Shown piece after piece: positions 24,444 through 33,314 of a stretch of 45,182 nucleotides of DNA; position 1 is the stretch's first letter, and every line of letters begins with the position of its first letter. The position numbers and the translations under genes are program-made. The notes under the pieces were generated by a model. It saw nothing but the letters and a program-made list of their open reading frames with translations. It was not told the DNA's origin and did no database searches. This DNA comes from Nitrospira sp. (GTDB lineage Bacteria > Nitrospirota > Nitrospiria > Nitrospirales > Nitrospiraceae): NCBI GenBank assembly GCA_019636875.1, contig JAHBWR010000014.1:1-45182 (forward strand), in the 5' to 3' direction.

Positions 24444-25856
24444 ATGAAACCCTATCCACGATTGGTCATGGCCGGCACGCACAGTGGTGTTGGGAAAACG
24501 ACGGCGACGTTAGCGATCATGGCGGCTCTGCGCGAGCGGGGCCGCCGAGTGCAGCCATTTAAGGCTGGCCCAGACTTTATCGATCCGAGTCATCATCGGG
24601 CGGCCACCGGTCGCCTGTCTCGCAATCTCGATGGGTGGATGCTTGGGAAAGATCTCAACCGCTCGATCTTTGCTCATGCCGCGGTTGATGCGGATATTTC
24701 TATTATCGAAGGCATGATGGGGTTGTTTGATGGGTCCTCTCCGCTCAACGATCTCGGTAGCACGGCGGAATTGGCTAAGCAGCTAGAGGCGCCGGTTATT
24801 CTGGTCGTCGATGGAAGCGCCATGGCTCGTTCGGCAGCGGCCATGGTGGCGGGCTACGCGCGGTTCGATCCAACGTTACGGGTCGCAGGAGTCCTATTCA
24901 ATCGCGTGGGAGGTGACGGCCATTACCAACTCCTTAAGGCAGCAGTGGAGCAAGAAACGGATGTGGTTGCCGTTGGGTACCTGCGTCCTGACCCTACTCT
25001 AACGATTGGAAATCGGCACCTGGGTCTGGTCATGGCCATGGAACAGACCGATGGCCAGCTGTACCGACAGCTCGCCAAGGCCGCGTCGGACACAGTCGAT
25101 CTCGATCGCATTGAGGCCCTTGCGAAATCTAGCTTGCCACTCAGGCCGCTGTCTTCATCTGGAGTCGCCATGCGCTCCAAGACAGTTCGAATCGGTGTCG
25201 CGCAGGACCGGGCGTTTTGTTTCTATTATCCGGACAATCTGGACGCGTTAGAATCAGCCGGTGGTGAAATCCTCCCGTTTTCTCCGTTACATGACGATGC
25301 CTTACCGGATGTCGAGATGCTGTATCTTGGCGGTGGGTATCCGGAACTCTATAGTGAGGCGTTGAGCCGGAACATCGCCATGCGGGCGGCCATCAAGCAG
25401 TTTGCCGAGGGCGGCGGCCTAATCTATGCCGAGTGCGGTGGGCTCATGTATTTGACGGAATCCGTCCGTGATTGTGATGGGCAGTCGCATTCAATGGTCG
25501 GGGTCTTTCCTGCTGAAACGGTTATGCGAAAGACGTGTTTCACATTAGGATATCGAACTATTGAAAATGCTCGTCGCTGCATCCTTGGTGACGTCGGTGT
25601 TACAGTACGAGGCCATGAATTCCATTATTCCGCGCTGGTTGCGAGAGAACCCTTGCATTATGCCTGTGCGCTGAGCGACGCCGAAGGGCGCTCCAAGGGA
25701 GAGGACGGACTCATGAGCGGCAATGTACTGGCACTCTACACCCATTTGCACGTTGCCAGTCAGCCGACCGTAGCCGTTTCGTTGATTGAATCGGCAGCTC
25801 GTGCAGCCAGTCATGTGAGCAGTAGGGCTCGGCAGGGACGAGGAGCGAACGGTTGA
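24444..25856 (+). CDS. cbiA: cobyrinic acid a,c-diamide synthase
   Basis: A 470-residue ATP-dependent amidase that amidates side chains a and c of cobyrinate using glutamine. The N-terminal dethiobiotin-synthetase-like domain has the P-loop GTHSGVGKTTATLA and later LVVDGSAMARSAAAMV. The C-terminal triad-type glutamine amidotransferase has the Cys in YAECGGLMYL and the His in RGHEFHYS. Length is normal. In an organism lacking ring synthesis, this enzyme would act on hydrolysed corrinoids or imported cobyrinate. It overlaps the next gene (TTG start). Confidence 0.95.
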   Translation: MKPYPRLVMAGTHSGVGKTTATLAIMAALRERGRRVQPFKAGPDFIDPSHHRAATGRLSRNLDGWMLGKDLNRSIFAHAAVDADISIIEGMMGLFDGSSPLNDLGSTAELAKQLEAPVILVVDGSAMARSAAAMVAGYARFDPTLRVAGVLFNRVGGDGHYQLLKAAVEQETDVVAVGYLRPDPTLTIGNRHLGLVMAMEQTDGQLYRQLAKAASDTVDLDRIEALAKSSLPLRPLSSSGVAMRSKTVRIGVAQDRAFCFYYPDNLDALESAGGEILPFSPLHDDALPDVEMLYLGGGYPELYSEALSRNIAMRAAIKQFAEGGGLIYAECGGLMYLTESVRDCDGQSHSMVGVFPAETVMRKTCFTLGYRTIENARRCILGDVGVTVRGHEFHYSALVAREPLHYACALSDAEGRSKGEDGLMSGNVLALYTHLHVASQPTVAVSLIESAARAASHVSSRARQGRGANG

Positions 25857-26068
25857 GAGGGCCGGTTCAGAAGACCTGTGAGGGATGCGGGCAGGACTTC
25901 GAGTGCGAAGGATACCAATGTTGGTGTGGTAACGTCGGTGTCACGGAGCAGCAGATGGATTGGATCTCTGCTCGATTCAGGGACTGTCTGTGTGCCGATT
26001 GCCTGAACAGGGTCATGCAACAAACAGCGAATGAGAAGGATCTCTCAATTTGTCCCAAGGAAGGGTAG
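25853..26068 (+). CDS. cysteine-rich CWC family protein
   Basis: A 71-residue protein with the Cys pattern CEGCGQDFEC, then YQCWCGNVGV and CLCADCLNRV. This is the Cys_rich_CWC signature, giving eight Cys able to bind zinc or another metal. It starts at TTG 25853, overlapping the cbiA stop, with a well-placed GAGGAG 7 nt before it, and is 4 nt from cobO. Its role in the cobalamin operon is unknown; a cobalt or zinc handling or redox role is only a guess. Confidence 0.8.
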   Translation: MRGPVQKTCEGCGQDFECEGYQCWCGNVGVTEQQMDWISARFRDCLCADCLNRVMQQTANEKDLSICPKEG

Positions 26069-26072
26069 CACG

Positions 26073-26669
26073 ATGCGTATCACCAAGGTCTACACAAGAA
26101 CGGGGGACGCTGGGAAAACCAGACTGGCCGGCGGACAACAGGTGTGGAAAGACAGTCTGCGGGTCGAGGCCTACGGGACGATCGATGAACTTAACGCCGT
26201 GGTCGGTGTCGTGCGAGTCATGAATGCCGAGGCGGCTGATCGTCAGCAACATGCACAGCAGCTGGAAGAGGAATTACGTTGGGTGCAGAATAAACTCTTC
26301 GATGTCGGTAGTATTCTGGCAACGGCAGCTGGGCAGACATTCAAAAACATGCCGCAAGTCACGGCGAAAGATGTGCTGCGTTTGGAACGGCTGATCGATC
26401 GGTGCCAAAAGAACCTGGAACCGCTGAAAGAATTCATCCTGCCGGGAGGTGGAAAAGTGTCAGGGTTTCTCCATCAAGCCCGGACGGTCTGCCGTCGAGC
26501 AGAACGGTTGTGCGTGGCGCTCTCAAAAACGGAGCCGGTTGATCCGACGATCGTCAAGTTCGTCAATCGGCTCAGCGACACATTGTTTGTGTTGGCCCGG
26601 TGGGTCGCTAAGACGCAGGGTGAGCCGGAATTCCTGTGGGAGCGCGATGTCGCTAAGAACACCGAATAA
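26073..26669 (+). CDS. cobO: ATP:cob(I)alamin adenosyltransferase (PduO type)
   Basis: From ATG 26073 the protein is about 198 residues. The PduO-type nucleotide motif is YTRTGDAGKTRL near the N terminus, with the helical-bundle motif HQARTVCRRAERL and VKFVNRLSDTLFVLAR. It attaches the 5'-deoxyadenosyl group to reduced corrinoid. The fold is PduO, not CobA/BtuR; the symbol follows function. Five codons upstream are also open (from 26031), but AAGGAAGGG precedes 26073. It overlaps cobU by 23 nt. Confidence 0.93.
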   Translation: MRITKVYTRTGDAGKTRLAGGQQVWKDSLRVEAYGTIDELNAVVGVVRVMNAEAADRQQHAQQLEEELRWVQNKLFDVGSILATAAGQTFKNMPQVTAKDVLRLERLIDRCQKNLEPLKEFILPGGGKVSGFLHQARTVCRRAERLCVALSKTEPVDPTIVKFVNRLSDTLFVLARWVAKTQGEPEFLWERDVAKNTE

Positions 26670-27207
26670 GCGCCAATCGAGGCGACAGACAAAGGGCCAC
26701 ATCATTCTCGTTCTCGGTGGAGCCTCGTCTGGAAAAAGTGAGGCCGCTCTTCGATTAGCCGGCTTAAAAGGGCCACGAGCATTTATTGCCACTGGACAGG
26801 GCTTGGATCAAGAAATGGCTACACGAATCGCTCGACATCAGGCGACACGGTCGCCGGATTGGGAAACGGTCGAAGAGCCGATTGATGTGGAGGCATGGTT
26901 GTCCACGTACGGAATGAAATATCGTACGATACTCATTGACTGTGTCACATTGTGGCTGAGTAATCTTATCGGAACCGGCGTCACTGAATCGGTAATGCTC
27001 GCTCGGGTGGGAACGCTGTTGGAACACATGCGGGGTACAGGAGCGAGGGTGGTACTCGTCAGTAATGAGTTAGGGTTTGGGCTGGTTCCCGTTGAGCCAT
27101 CGGCGCGGGCCTTTCGTGATCTTTCAGGCCGGGTGAATCAGTACATCGCAGCAGAGGCGGATGAAGCTTACCTGGTAGTCAGCGGAATACCGCTTCGCCT
27201 GAGGTGA
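26647..27207 (+). CDS. cobU: adenosylcobinamide kinase / guanylyltransferase
   Basis: About 186 residues from ATG 26647. P-loop LVLGGASSGKSEAALRLA, FIATGQGLDQEMATRIARHQ (with the His expected to receive the guanylyl group) and ILIDCVTLWLSNL are CobU hallmarks. It phosphorylates adenosylcobinamide and forms the GDP-activated intermediate for CobS. Start: GGGAG lies 5 nt before this ATG, inside the cobO end; the longer frame from 26449 only reads through cobO. The N terminus has a basic extension (PNKRQSRRQTK). Confidence 0.93.
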   Translation: MSLRTPNKRQSRRQTKGHIILVLGGASSGKSEAALRLAGLKGPRAFIATGQGLDQEMATRIARHQATRSPDWETVEEPIDVEAWLSTYGMKYRTILIDCVTLWLSNLIGTGVTESVMLARVGTLLEHMRGTGARVVLVSNELGFGLVPVEPSARAFRDLSGRVNQYIAAEADEAYLVVSGIPLRLR

Positions 27208-27220
27208 GAAAAGGAGTCTT

Positions 27221-28273
27221 ATGCTGATCGAAGAGGTCTGTCGTCGAATTCAGCCGTTGGATCTGAGCCTGCAGGCGAAAGCACAAGCTCATTTGGGTCG
27301 TTTGACCAAGCCGCAGGGTAGCTTGGGCCGCATTGAGGAATTAGCCGCTTCATACGTGACTGTGACAGGCGAACTGAAACCCACTATTCCCCGTGGAATG
27401 GTGTTCACTTTTGCCGCGGACCATGGCGTGACCGTGGAAGGGGTTAGTGCCTATCCGCGTGAGGTGACTCCGCAAATGGTCTTGAACTTTCTTCGGGGTG
27501 GTGCCGGTGTGAATGTGTTTGCACGGCATGCCGATGTGCATGTCCGGGTGGTCGACATCGGAGTGGATTATGAGTTCGGATCTATCTCTGGGTTGATTCA
27601 TCGAAAGATCATGAGGGGCACGCATAATTTAGCGCGTGAGCCGGCGATGACCCGCGAACAGGCGGAACAAGCCGTAATAGTGGGGATTGAGTTGGCGATG
27701 GAAGCGGTGAGGGAAGGTGTCGGCCTGATCGGTACGGGAGAGATGGGCATTGGCAACACGACGCCCAGCGCTGCGATTGCAGCAGTGATGACCGGACGGC
27801 CGGTGGCAGAGGTAACCGGACATGGAACTGGTATTGAGGAGGCCGATCGCTTGCACAAAGTAAGGGTGATTGAACGGGCGCTCGATCTTCATCGTCCGAG
27901 GCCGGCGTATCCACTCGCCGTACTGGCAAAGGTAGGGGGGTTGGAAATCGGTGGGCTGGCGGGGCTGATCCTCGGTGCGGCGGCGTCCCGCATTCCGGTG
28001 GTACTGGATGGGTTTATCGCCGGCGCTGCCGCGTTGATTGCGGTTGGGCTTCAGCCGTTGTGTCGTGAGTATCTCATCGCAGCCCATCGGTCGGTCGAAC
28101 CTGGGCATCGCGTGATTCTGGACCATTTAGGATTGACCCCGCTCCTGAACCTTGACTTTCGCCTTGGCGAGGGGACAGGAGCCTGTTTAGGAATGGATCT
28201 TGTCTGTGCCGCGATCAAGATCTACACGGAGATGGCCACATTCGAAGAGGCTGGCGTGGCGAACAAGGGGTGA
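27221..28273 (+). CDS. cobT: nicotinate-nucleotide-dimethylbenzimidazole phosphoribosyltransferase
   Basis: A 350-residue enzyme that activates the lower-ligand base as its alpha-ribotide phosphate. Signatures: TKPQGSLGRIEELAA, FAADHGVTVEGVSAYPREVT, GAGVNVFARH, GEMGIGNTTPSAA and the catalytic Glu in RLGEGTGACLGMDL near the C terminus. Full length. It is 13 nt after cobU with GAAAAGGAG upstream. The source of 5,6-dimethylbenzimidazole is not encoded here (no bluB). Confidence 0.97.
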   Translation: MLIEEVCRRIQPLDLSLQAKAQAHLGRLTKPQGSLGRIEELAASYVTVTGELKPTIPRGMVFTFAADHGVTVEGVSAYPREVTPQMVLNFLRGGAGVNVFARHADVHVRVVDIGVDYEFGSISGLIHRKIMRGTHNLAREPAMTREQAEQAVIVGIELAMEAVREGVGLIGTGEMGIGNTTPSAAIAAVMTGRPVAEVTGHGTGIEEADRLHKVRVIERALDLHRPRPAYPLAVLAKVGGLEIGGLAGLILGAAASRIPVVLDGFIAGAAALIAVGLQPLCREYLIAAHRSVEPGHRVILDHLGLTPLLNLDFRLGEGTGACLGMDLVCAAIKIYTEMATFEEAGVANKG

Positions 28274-28279
28274 TTGCTT

Positions 28280-29044
28280 ATGGGAGCCGTCGCTCGTCCA
28301 TTCATCTTTGCGTGGCATTTCCTGACAACCATTCCGTTAAGCAAGGTTCACCATGAACCGACTGCACCGGAACTGGCTGCGTCGATGGCCTGGTATTCCA
28401 CGGTTGGTCTCATGCTCGGCGGAATCCTGGCGTTGTCGGACAGATGGTTGAACCACATCTTTGTGCTGGAAGTCGTCAATATCTGTTTGATCGTGCTGCT
28501 GGTGTCCCTCACTCGTGGACTTCACCAGGATGGATTAGCCGACACACTTGATGGACTGGCAGGTGGTCGAACCGCGGTTGAGCGCCTGTCGATCATGCGC
28601 GACCCGAGAATTGGTGCGCTCGGCGCGACTGGCCTGTTTTTGTCATTGCTTCTTCGTTATGCAGGGCTGATGGCGCTTCCCCAATCGCTCCGCATTCCGG
28701 TATTGGTCTGTATGCCGGCGCTTGGACGGTGCGCCATGGTGGCTCTGGCTTGGCTGGCTCCTTATGCAAGAGCCGATGGGGGCCTGGCATCCCCGTTTCT
28801 GGCTCATCTGTCGGTATGGCATGTGATCGGATCGACGGTAGTCCTGACTGCGGCACTGGTGATCGGGCTAGGTGTCACAACGACAGTTGTGACATTGATT
28901 GGAAGCGGCCTGATTATCATAGCGGTACAAGCCATGTGCCGCGCGTTCTTCGGTGGGATTACCGGGGATACGTTAGGTGCCACGAATGAGATTGTGGAAA
29001 TTCTGTTCCTTCTCTTGGCTCCCCTCACACTTGTTCTGTCATGA
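28280..29044 (+). CDS. cobS: adenosylcobinamide-GDP ribazoletransferase
   Basis: About 254 residues, a polytopic inner-membrane enzyme that joins alpha-ribazole to GDP-cobinamide. Motifs: FAWHFLTTIPL at the N terminus and RGLHQDGLADTLDGLAGG with IMRDPRIGALGATG, as in CobS. Hydrophobic stretches fit five to seven helices. A TTG at 28274 would add two codons; ATG 28280 with AAGGGG upstream is preferred. The last bases overlap the cbiB start (ATGA). Confidence 0.95.
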   Translation: MGAVARPFIFAWHFLTTIPLSKVHHEPTAPELAASMAWYSTVGLMLGGILALSDRWLNHIFVLEVVNICLIVLLVSLTRGLHQDGLADTLDGLAGGRTAVERLSIMRDPRIGALGATGLFLSLLLRYAGLMALPQSLRIPVLVCMPALGRCAMVALAWLAPYARADGGLASPFLAHLSVWHVIGSTVVLTAALVIGLGVTTTVVTLIGSGLIIIAVQAMCRAFFGGITGDTLGATNEIVEILFLLLAPLTLVLS

Positions 29045-29997
29045 TGGGAGGGGAACTGTTAGCCGCAGCAACTCTCGATGCCGTAGCTGGAGATCCCCGT
29101 TGGTTCCCCCATCCTGTTCGTGGGATGGGCATCGTGATCAACTGGTGCGATAACAATATTAGAAAGATTTCTCGCCATCCCACCACCCTTCGAGGAGCAG
29201 GCGTTGCCCTGGCGTTGGCGTTACCGGTGCTTATGTCCGTCCTCAGCCATGAAGCGATTGTCATGGCTGATCGCATAACCTGGTGGTTTGGAAGTCTCGT
29301 GACCATAGGGCTGGCCTGGACGACACTCGCGGCACGCGATTTGTGGAATCACGTCCATGCCGTGAGCGAACAGCTGGATCGAGGCAATTTTTCTGAGGCT
29401 CGACGGGCGGTAGGGATGATCGTTGGCCGAGACACTGAGCAACTGTCTCAGGAGGAAATTGCTCGGGCAACGATCGAGACCGTTGCGGAAAGTACTAGTG
29501 ACGGGATTATTGCACCATTGTTCTATCTCGCACTTGGTGGAGTTCCTCTTGCTCTTGCCTACAAGGCGGTGAACACGTTGGATTCGATGATTGGTCATAA
29601 GGATGAGCGCTACATCGATTTTGGCTGGGCATCCGCGCGACTGGACGATCTTGCGAACTGGATTCCTGCGCGGATCTCCGCCGCACTCATCATCCTAACG
29701 GCTGCGGTGGTCATGAGGGAGCCTCGTCGAGTCAGAACAGGGTGGCACGTCCTGCGGCGCGATGGGAGCAAACATCCCAGTCCCAATAGTGGGCGACCAG
29801 AGGCGGCCATGGCTGGTTCACTAGGAATCCGATTAGGGGGAATCAATCTGTATCAAGGAATGCCTCAGGATCGACCTCTTCTCGGAAAGGGCGGACGGCA
29901 GCCCGTTCCAAGCGATATCAGAACGGCATCTCATATCATGGTCGGTGTGGGCGCATTCGGTGTTATCCTCGCTGTGGGTATGATGTGCCTCGTCTAG
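29041..29997 (+). CDS. cbiB: adenosylcobinamide-phosphate synthase
   Basis: A 318-residue membrane protein that attaches aminopropanol (or its phosphate) to cobyric acid. CbiB features: DAVAGDPRWFPHPVRGMG, RATIETVAESTSDGIIAPLF, ALAYKAVNTLDSMIGHKDER and YIDFGWASARLDDLANWIPA, with several membrane helices. Starts overlap: ATG 29041 and ATG 29044 are both possible. It works with CobD, encoded just downstream, which makes the aminopropanol donor. Confidence 0.96.
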   Translation: MMGGELLAAATLDAVAGDPRWFPHPVRGMGIVINWCDNNIRKISRHPTTLRGAGVALALALPVLMSVLSHEAIVMADRITWWFGSLVTIGLAWTTLAARDLWNHVHAVSEQLDRGNFSEARRAVGMIVGRDTEQLSQEEIARATIETVAESTSDGIIAPLFYLALGGVPLALAYKAVNTLDSMIGHKDERYIDFGWASARLDDLANWIPARISAALIILTAAVVMREPRRVRTGWHVLRRDGSKHPSPNSGRPEAAMAGSLGIRLGGINLYQGMPQDRPLLGKGGRQPVPSDIRTASHIMVGVGAFGVILAVGMMCLV

Positions 29998-31112
29998 GCA
30001 ATTCGATCCACGGTGGGGATGTGTATGCGGCCTCACGGGAGCTCGGTCGTGACGTACGCTGTCTCATCGATTTCAGTGCCAGCATTAACCCGCTTGGTCC
30101 ATCACCGCGTGTTTGGCGGGTGATCGCCGAAGCACGCCGACTCATTACGCATTATCCTGATCCCGACTGTTGGGAGCTTCGCCAGGCGCTTGCACAATAC
30201 TGGCAGAGACAGGCCGAAGACATTGTGGTTGGAAACGGCTCGACGGAATTGCTCGATGTTCTTCCTCGGGCGCTCAAGATTCGCCATCTCGTGATTGCGC
30301 ACCCAACCTTCTCTGAGTACGCTGCCTCCATGGCACGCGTAGGTGGGCGTATCACCCCTGTCTATGCGAAAGCGAGGGAGCAGTACGCGCAGCCGATCGA
30401 GCATCTCTGCCGGCTGTTGGAGAGACGACGGAGAAACGCCGATCCCATCGATGGAGTCCTCCTGTGCAATCCCAATAGCCCGACGGGGCAAGCCTGCGCC
30501 GTTGATGATCTTCTTCGACTGGCAGACGTCGCTCAACGGCGTAAAGTATGGCTCATCATCGACGAGGCATTTGCAGACTATTGCCCGGATAGATCGCTGC
30601 TTCCATCAGCTGCGTCGTGGCCACATGTTGTAGTCTTGCGGAGCTTGACCAAATTCTACGCATTACCTGGACTTCGAGTCGGGTACGCAGTCGCCGAGCC
30701 TGCCGCGATTGAAGCGTTCCGTCGGTTGATGCCACCATGGTCGGTGAATGTCATGGGGCAGATGGCGGCGTTGGCTGCCATGCGTGATGTGGCCCATGTG
30801 CGGAAGAGCCTACGATTCATGGCCAGAGAACGGGAACGGTTCGGAAGGGTGCTGGCCGCTCTGCCTGGTTGTTCGGTGATGCCCACGTCTGCGAATTATT
30901 TCTTTGTCGAATTGCCTCCTGGTTGCCATGCGCGTGACATCACGACCCAATTGAGAGGTGAAGGGCTGCTGATCCGGGACTGTTCAACTGTTCCCGGGGC
31001 AAATTCCAGGTCCATTCGACTTGCGGTACGTGCTCAAAACGACAATGATCGTCTGATCCGAGCCTTGTCGAGATGGCTCCGGCACCAATACCGTGAATAC
31101 CAGAACTCGTAA
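29985..31112 (+). CDS. cobD: threonine-phosphate decarboxylase (CobD/CobC)
   Basis: A 375-residue PLP-dependent fold-type I aminotransferase-like enzyme that makes aminopropanol phosphate from threonine phosphate. HGGDVYAASRELGRDV and DFSASINPLGPSP open the protein as in CobD. The PLP Lys is in LRSLTKFYALPGLRVGY, with VWLIIDEAFADY as the Asp/Tyr cofactor segment. The GTG start at 29985 overlaps cbiB by 13 nt, and the N terminus matches the family there. Histidinol-phosphate aminotransferase is a relative, but the context decides. Confidence 0.94.
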   Translation: MPRLGNSIHGGDVYAASRELGRDVRCLIDFSASINPLGPSPRVWRVIAEARRLITHYPDPDCWELRQALAQYWQRQAEDIVVGNGSTELLDVLPRALKIRHLVIAHPTFSEYAASMARVGGRITPVYAKAREQYAQPIEHLCRLLERRRRNADPIDGVLLCNPNSPTGQACAVDDLLRLADVAQRRKVWLIIDEAFADYCPDRSLLPSAASWPHVVVLRSLTKFYALPGLRVGYAVAEPAAIEAFRRLMPPWSVNVMGQMAALAAMRDVAHVRKSLRFMARERERFGRVLAALPGCSVMPTSANYFFVELPPGCHARDITTQLRGEGLLIRDCSTVPGANSRSIRLAVRAQNDNDRLIRALSRWLRHQYREYQNS

Positions 31113-31812
31113 CGAGGTCGATACTCCGTATCAGGTGATAGAACGCACACTGGTGATCCGCCTGGGTGGCCGGAAGCGAGTGTTGTCGTCGTCCTCGTAT
31201 GGGGGTGGGCTGGGGTTCGCATCACAGATTCTTAATCATCAGGTCGAAGAGAATGGTGGGCTCATGAAGCGCTACCCTATGCCTTCGCGCTACCTGCGAG
31301 ACCTGGCTTCGCGACTAGGACTCAGTGACGAAACCATCGGGCTCATGACGGCGGTGCCCATGACACAGCTGGTCACAGCGCGGACGACTGCGCAGGGACT
31401 CTGGGTGGAATGTTTTGCGACGGTCGGGGTGACCAATGCGGTCAAAGCGGGAGAGAGGCCACTCCAATCCACCCGATCTAACGGAGGCACCAGGCCAGGA
31501 ACGATTAATCTCGTGGTGATCACCAATGCGAGTCTCTCAATCGCTGCCATGGTCGGTGCTGTACAGGTTGTGACTGAAGCTAAGACCGGTGTGATACGGG
31601 ATCATGGTGTCAGGAGTCGCCGAACTCGGTCTTTGGCGACCGGAACAGGGACGGATGTGGTTGTTATTGCGTGTGCGTCGCGTGGAGAAGGACCTCCTCA
31701 ACAATACAGCGGGACTCATACGGTGATCGGTTCCCTCATTGGAAGGGCCGTAGCCAGATGTGTGTCTCAGGGTTTGGCTAAGGCTGCGCAGTGGCAGAGG
31801 GATTCCCGATGA
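31093..31812 (+). CDS. cbiZ: adenosylcobinamide amidohydrolase
   Basis: About 239 residues from GTG 31093. CbiZ features: LVIRLGGRKRVLSSSSYGGG, WVECFATVGVTNAVKAGERP, GTINLVVITNASLSIAAMVG, VTEAKTGVIRDHGVRSR, ATGTGTDVVVIACASRGEG and YSGTHTVIGSLIGRAVA. It cleaves the amide linking aminopropanol to the corrin ring, turning adenosylcobinamide or pseudocobalamin-type corrinoids into cobyric acid for rebuilding. The start overlaps cobD; no strong ribosome binding site. The stop overlaps the cobQ start (ATGA). Confidence 0.9.
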   Translation: MNTRTRNEVDTPYQVIERTLVIRLGGRKRVLSSSSYGGGLGFASQILNHQVEENGGLMKRYPMPSRYLRDLASRLGLSDETIGLMTAVPMTQLVTARTTAQGLWVECFATVGVTNAVKAGERPLQSTRSNGGTRPGTINLVVITNASLSIAAMVGAVQVVTEAKTGVIRDHGVRSRRTRSLATGTGTDVVVIACASRGEGPPQQYSGTHTVIGSLIGRAVARCVSQGLAKAAQWQRDSR

Positions 31813-33314
31813 AAGCTAAGGCACTTGCCATTCTTGGAACGGGTTCTGATGTAGGGAAGAGCGTCCTGGCTGCCGGAATATGCCGATTGCTGGTGCGTGC
31901 CAGGATCCGTGTGGCGCCGTTCAAAGCCCAGAACATGTCACTCAATTCGTTCGTGACTCCGGAAGGGGGAGAGATCGGGCGGGCTCAGGCCTTACAAGCC
32001 GCAGCCTGCGGAATTCCACCCCATGTCGATATGAATCCCATTCTTCTGAAGCCAGAGTCCGACCGATGTGCTCAAGTGGTAGTGCATGGCCGAGTATTCG
32101 GGAAACAGGAGGCCTCGACCTACTTTGATGGAAGACGGATGCTCTGGTCTGTCGTGACCGAGAGTTATCGCCGACTGGCGAGTCAGTACGAGATGGTCGT
32201 AATAGAAGGCGCCGGCAGCGCAGCAGAGGTGAATCTTAGACGGCAGGATCTCGTCAACTGGCCGGTCGTGGAAGAGGCCGACGCGCAGGTACTGCTCGTA
32301 GCCGATATCGACAGAGGCGGTGTCTTTGCCCAAATCCTTGGGACATTGGATTTACTGGAACCGCACGAGCGGGAGAGAATCTGTGGACTTGTGATTAATA
32401 GGTTTCGTGGCGATGCCCAACTATTTGTCGACGGCGTGAGGTTTCTGGAATCGCGTGGGGGGATTCCCGTACTGGGAGTGCTTCCATATTTGCGTGACCT
32501 CAGGCTCGATCAAGAAGACAGCCTTGATCAACTTCGAGGTCAGGAAAAACCCTTTGCCTCTGACCGAGTGAATATTGCGGTTGTGTTGTTGCCTCATATG
32601 AGTAACTTCACTGATTTCAACGTCCTTGCGGGAGAAGAGGATGTGGCCTTAAGGTACGTATACACTCCGGCCATGGTTATGGATGCCGACGTCATTATTA
32701 TTCCCGGAAGCAAGAGTACCGTGAGTGACCTTTTTTACTTGCGGGAGCAGGGATTTGTGCCCCTGCTCGATACGCACCTCACCAATCAGCGAGAGTTAGT
32801 CGGGATCTGCGGCGGATATCAAATGCTTGGCCTGAAGATTGCCGATCCTGACCATGTTGAGCAAGGCGGGGTCTGTCCTGGATTAGGGTATTTGGAGGTT
32901 GAGACAACTCTGACGGGAACCAAACGGACGACCCTTGTTCAAGCTCGACCGACTGCTGAATTCATGCGGGATGTTTGTCTGATCCGTGGGTATGAGATCC
33001 ATATGGGGGTGACACGACGGGTGAACGAAGCCCCATGCTTCACTCTTCTCGCGACTCATGATGAACGTTGTGATGGCACGATTCGGAAGGATGGGCTTGT
33101 GTGGGGAACATACATCCATGGCGTCTTCGACGAATCTAGGTTTCGCCGCAGCTGGTTGAATCGGGCACGCCGCAGGAAAAGACTTCCACCGCTTGAGAGC
33201 ACTGTATCGGAGATCGTCAGTACGCGTTTCAATACTGAACTTGATCGCTGGGCTGATCATGTAGCTCATCATATAGACATTCCTCATCTTTTCAACACCC
33301 TTCGACCTCAGTAG
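31809..33314 (+). CDS. cobQ: cobyric acid synthase
   Basis: About 501 residues from ATG 31809, amidating side chains b, d, e and g with glutamine. The N-terminal P-loop-like motif is AILGTGSDVGKSVLAAGICR, followed by FKAQNMSLNSFVT and GRAQALQAAACGI. The C-terminal amidotransferase Cys is in VGICGGYQMLGLKI, with His in RGYEIHMGVT. Also called CbiP. The ATG overlaps the cbiZ stop, with AGAGGGA upstream. It is the last gene of the block; no obvious terminator follows. Confidence 0.96.
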   Translation: MKAKALAILGTGSDVGKSVLAAGICRLLVRARIRVAPFKAQNMSLNSFVTPEGGEIGRAQALQAAACGIPPHVDMNPILLKPESDRCAQVVVHGRVFGKQEASTYFDGRRMLWSVVTESYRRLASQYEMVVIEGAGSAAEVNLRRQDLVNWPVVEEADAQVLLVADIDRGGVFAQILGTLDLLEPHERERICGLVINRFRGDAQLFVDGVRFLESRGGIPVLGVLPYLRDLRLDQEDSLDQLRGQEKPFASDRVNIAVVLLPHMSNFTDFNVLAGEEDVALRYVYTPAMVMDADVIIIPGSKSTVSDLFYLREQGFVPLLDTHLTNQRELVGICGGYQMLGLKIADPDHVEQGGVCPGLGYLEVETTLTGTKRTTLVQARPTAEFMRDVCLIRGYEIHMGVTRRVNEAPCFTLLATHDERCDGTIRKDGLVWGTYIHGVFDESRFRRSWLNRARRRKRLPPLESTVSEIVSTRFNTELDRWADHVAHHIDIPHLFNTLRPQ

